From Bufo bufo (lineage: Eukaryota; Chordata; Amphibia; Anura; Bufonidae): 64,000 nt of DNA. Positions 62,801-64,000 of the stretch are shown in pieces. The notes under the pieces are model-generated. The model did no database searches, had not been told where the DNA came from, and was given only the letters and a program-made list of their open reading frames with translations. Position 1 is the first letter of the stretch. Each line of letters begins with the position of its first letter. Where the stretch lies: NCBI RefSeq assembly GCF_905171765.1, contig NC_053397.1, forward strand, positions 3,490,946 to 3,554,945, written 5' to 3'. The position numbers and the translations under genes were made by a program.

Positions 62801-64000
62801 AGTTATATTGTACAGGAGGTGACATCACTGCTCTCCAGATATCAGTTATATTATACAGGAGGTGACATCACCGCTCTCCAGATATCAGTTATATTATACA
62901 GGAAGTGACATCACCGCTCTCCAGATATCAGTTATATTATACAGGAAGTGACATCATCGCTCTCCAGATATCAGTTATATTGTACAGGAGGTGACATCAC
63001 TGCTCTCCAGATATCAGTTATCTCTACAGAAGGTGACATCACCGCTCTCCAGATATATGTTATATTATACAGGAGGTGACATCAGCGCCCTCCAGATATC
63101 AGTTATATTATACAGGAGGTGACATCACCGCTCTCCAGATATCAGTTATATTATACAGGAGGTGACATCACCGCTCTCCAGATATCAGTTATATTATACA
63201 GTAGGTGGCATCACCGCCCTCCAGATATCAGTTATATTATACAGGAGGTGACATCACCGCCCTCCAGATATCAGTTATATTACACAGGAGGTGACATCAC
63301 CGCCCTCCAGATATCAGTTATATTATACAGGAGGTGACATCACCGCCCTCCAGATATCAGTTATATTATACAGGAGGTGACATCAGCGCCCTCCAGATAT
63401 CAGTTATATTATACAGGAGGTGACATCACCGCTCTCCAGATATCAGTTATATTATACAGGAGGTGACATCACCGCTCTCCAGATATCAGTTATATTATAC
63501 AGGAGGTGACATCACCGCTCTCCAGATATCAGTTATATTATACAGGAGGTGACATCACCGCTCTCCAGATATCAGTTATATTATACAGGTGGTGACATCA
63601 CTGCCCTCCAGATATCAGTTATATTATACAGGAGGTGACATAACCGCTCTATAGATATCAGTTATATTATACAGGAAGTGACAACCGCTCTGCAGATATC
63701 AGTTATATCATACAGGAGGTGACATCACCGCTCTGCAGATATCAGTTATATTATACAGGAGGTGACATAACCGCTCTATAGATATCAGTTATATTATACA
63801 GGAGGTGACATCACCGCTCTACAGATATCAGTTATATTATACAGGAGGTGACATCACCGCTCTCCAGATATCAGTTATATTATACAGGAGGTGACATCAC
63901 CACTCTCCAGATATCAGTTATATTATGCAGGAGGTGACATCACCGCTCTCCAGATATCAGTTATATTATACAGGAGGTGACATCACCGCTCTCCAGATAT
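59885..64000. repeat. 43-bp minisatellite running off the right edge
   Basis: There are about 96 units of CAGATATCAGTTATATTATA + CAGGAGGTGACATCACCGCTCTC in two parts (43 bp). Alternating variants are CCGCCCTCC, ATATAAGGTATATT and the rarer TTATCTCTACAGAAGG unit. Each unit contains the small inverted repeat GGTGA-CA-TCACC and a GATATC. The left edge unit at 59885 is of the rare TCTCTACAGAAGG type. The array continues beyond the window. Confidence 0.96.

Overview
The window looks like anuran (frog or toad) nuclear DNA, probably neobatrachian. The evidence is a vertebrate gene with GT-AG introns, three different Tc1-like transposons, several palindromic MITEs of the kind common in frog genomes, and an extreme load of minisatellites. 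The species cannot be fixed from sequence alone. No tRNA, rRNA or prokaryotic feature was seen.

The only host gene I can support is the 3' half of CAMKV (CaM kinase-like vesicle-associated protein) on the + strand. Six coding exons (13212-13332, 13696-13771, 13844-13980, 14295-14373, 15329-15416, 36346-36534) join in frame to encode 229 residues. These run from the pseudokinase DFH motif through the calmodulin-binding segment to a short Pro/Ser/Thr-rich tail. A 3' UTR with AATAAA at 37272 follows. Earlier exons lie upstream of the window.

About 70% of the window is tandem repeat, in eight unrelated long arrays: 34 bp (1-13105), 35/36 bp (15441-26346), 21 bp (27026-35868), 45 bp (37881-38769), 25 bp (42071-42904), 87 bp (43505-48475), 33 bp C/T-rich (about 56935-58625) and 43 bp (59885-64000). 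The first fills the intron before the first visible exon. The second and third make up almost all of a 20.9-kb penultimate intron. Several arrays show higher-order structure. The 35-bp array holds a tandem duplication of about 4.1 kb that carried a hAT-like MITE with it.

Downstream of CAMKV are nested transposons. A Tc1-like DD37E element (38857-41944) is split by a hAT-like MITE (40138-41654). A TTAA-flanked palindromic MITE (48901-50870) is split by a Tc1-like DD35E element (48935-50472). A Tc1-like DD34E element (54393-55971) is complete, with perfect 27-bp terminal repeats and an open 341-codon transposase, and may still be functional. The long open frames inside the minisatellites follow from repeat periods divisible by three, or from stop-free C/T-rich sequence, and are not annotated as genes.
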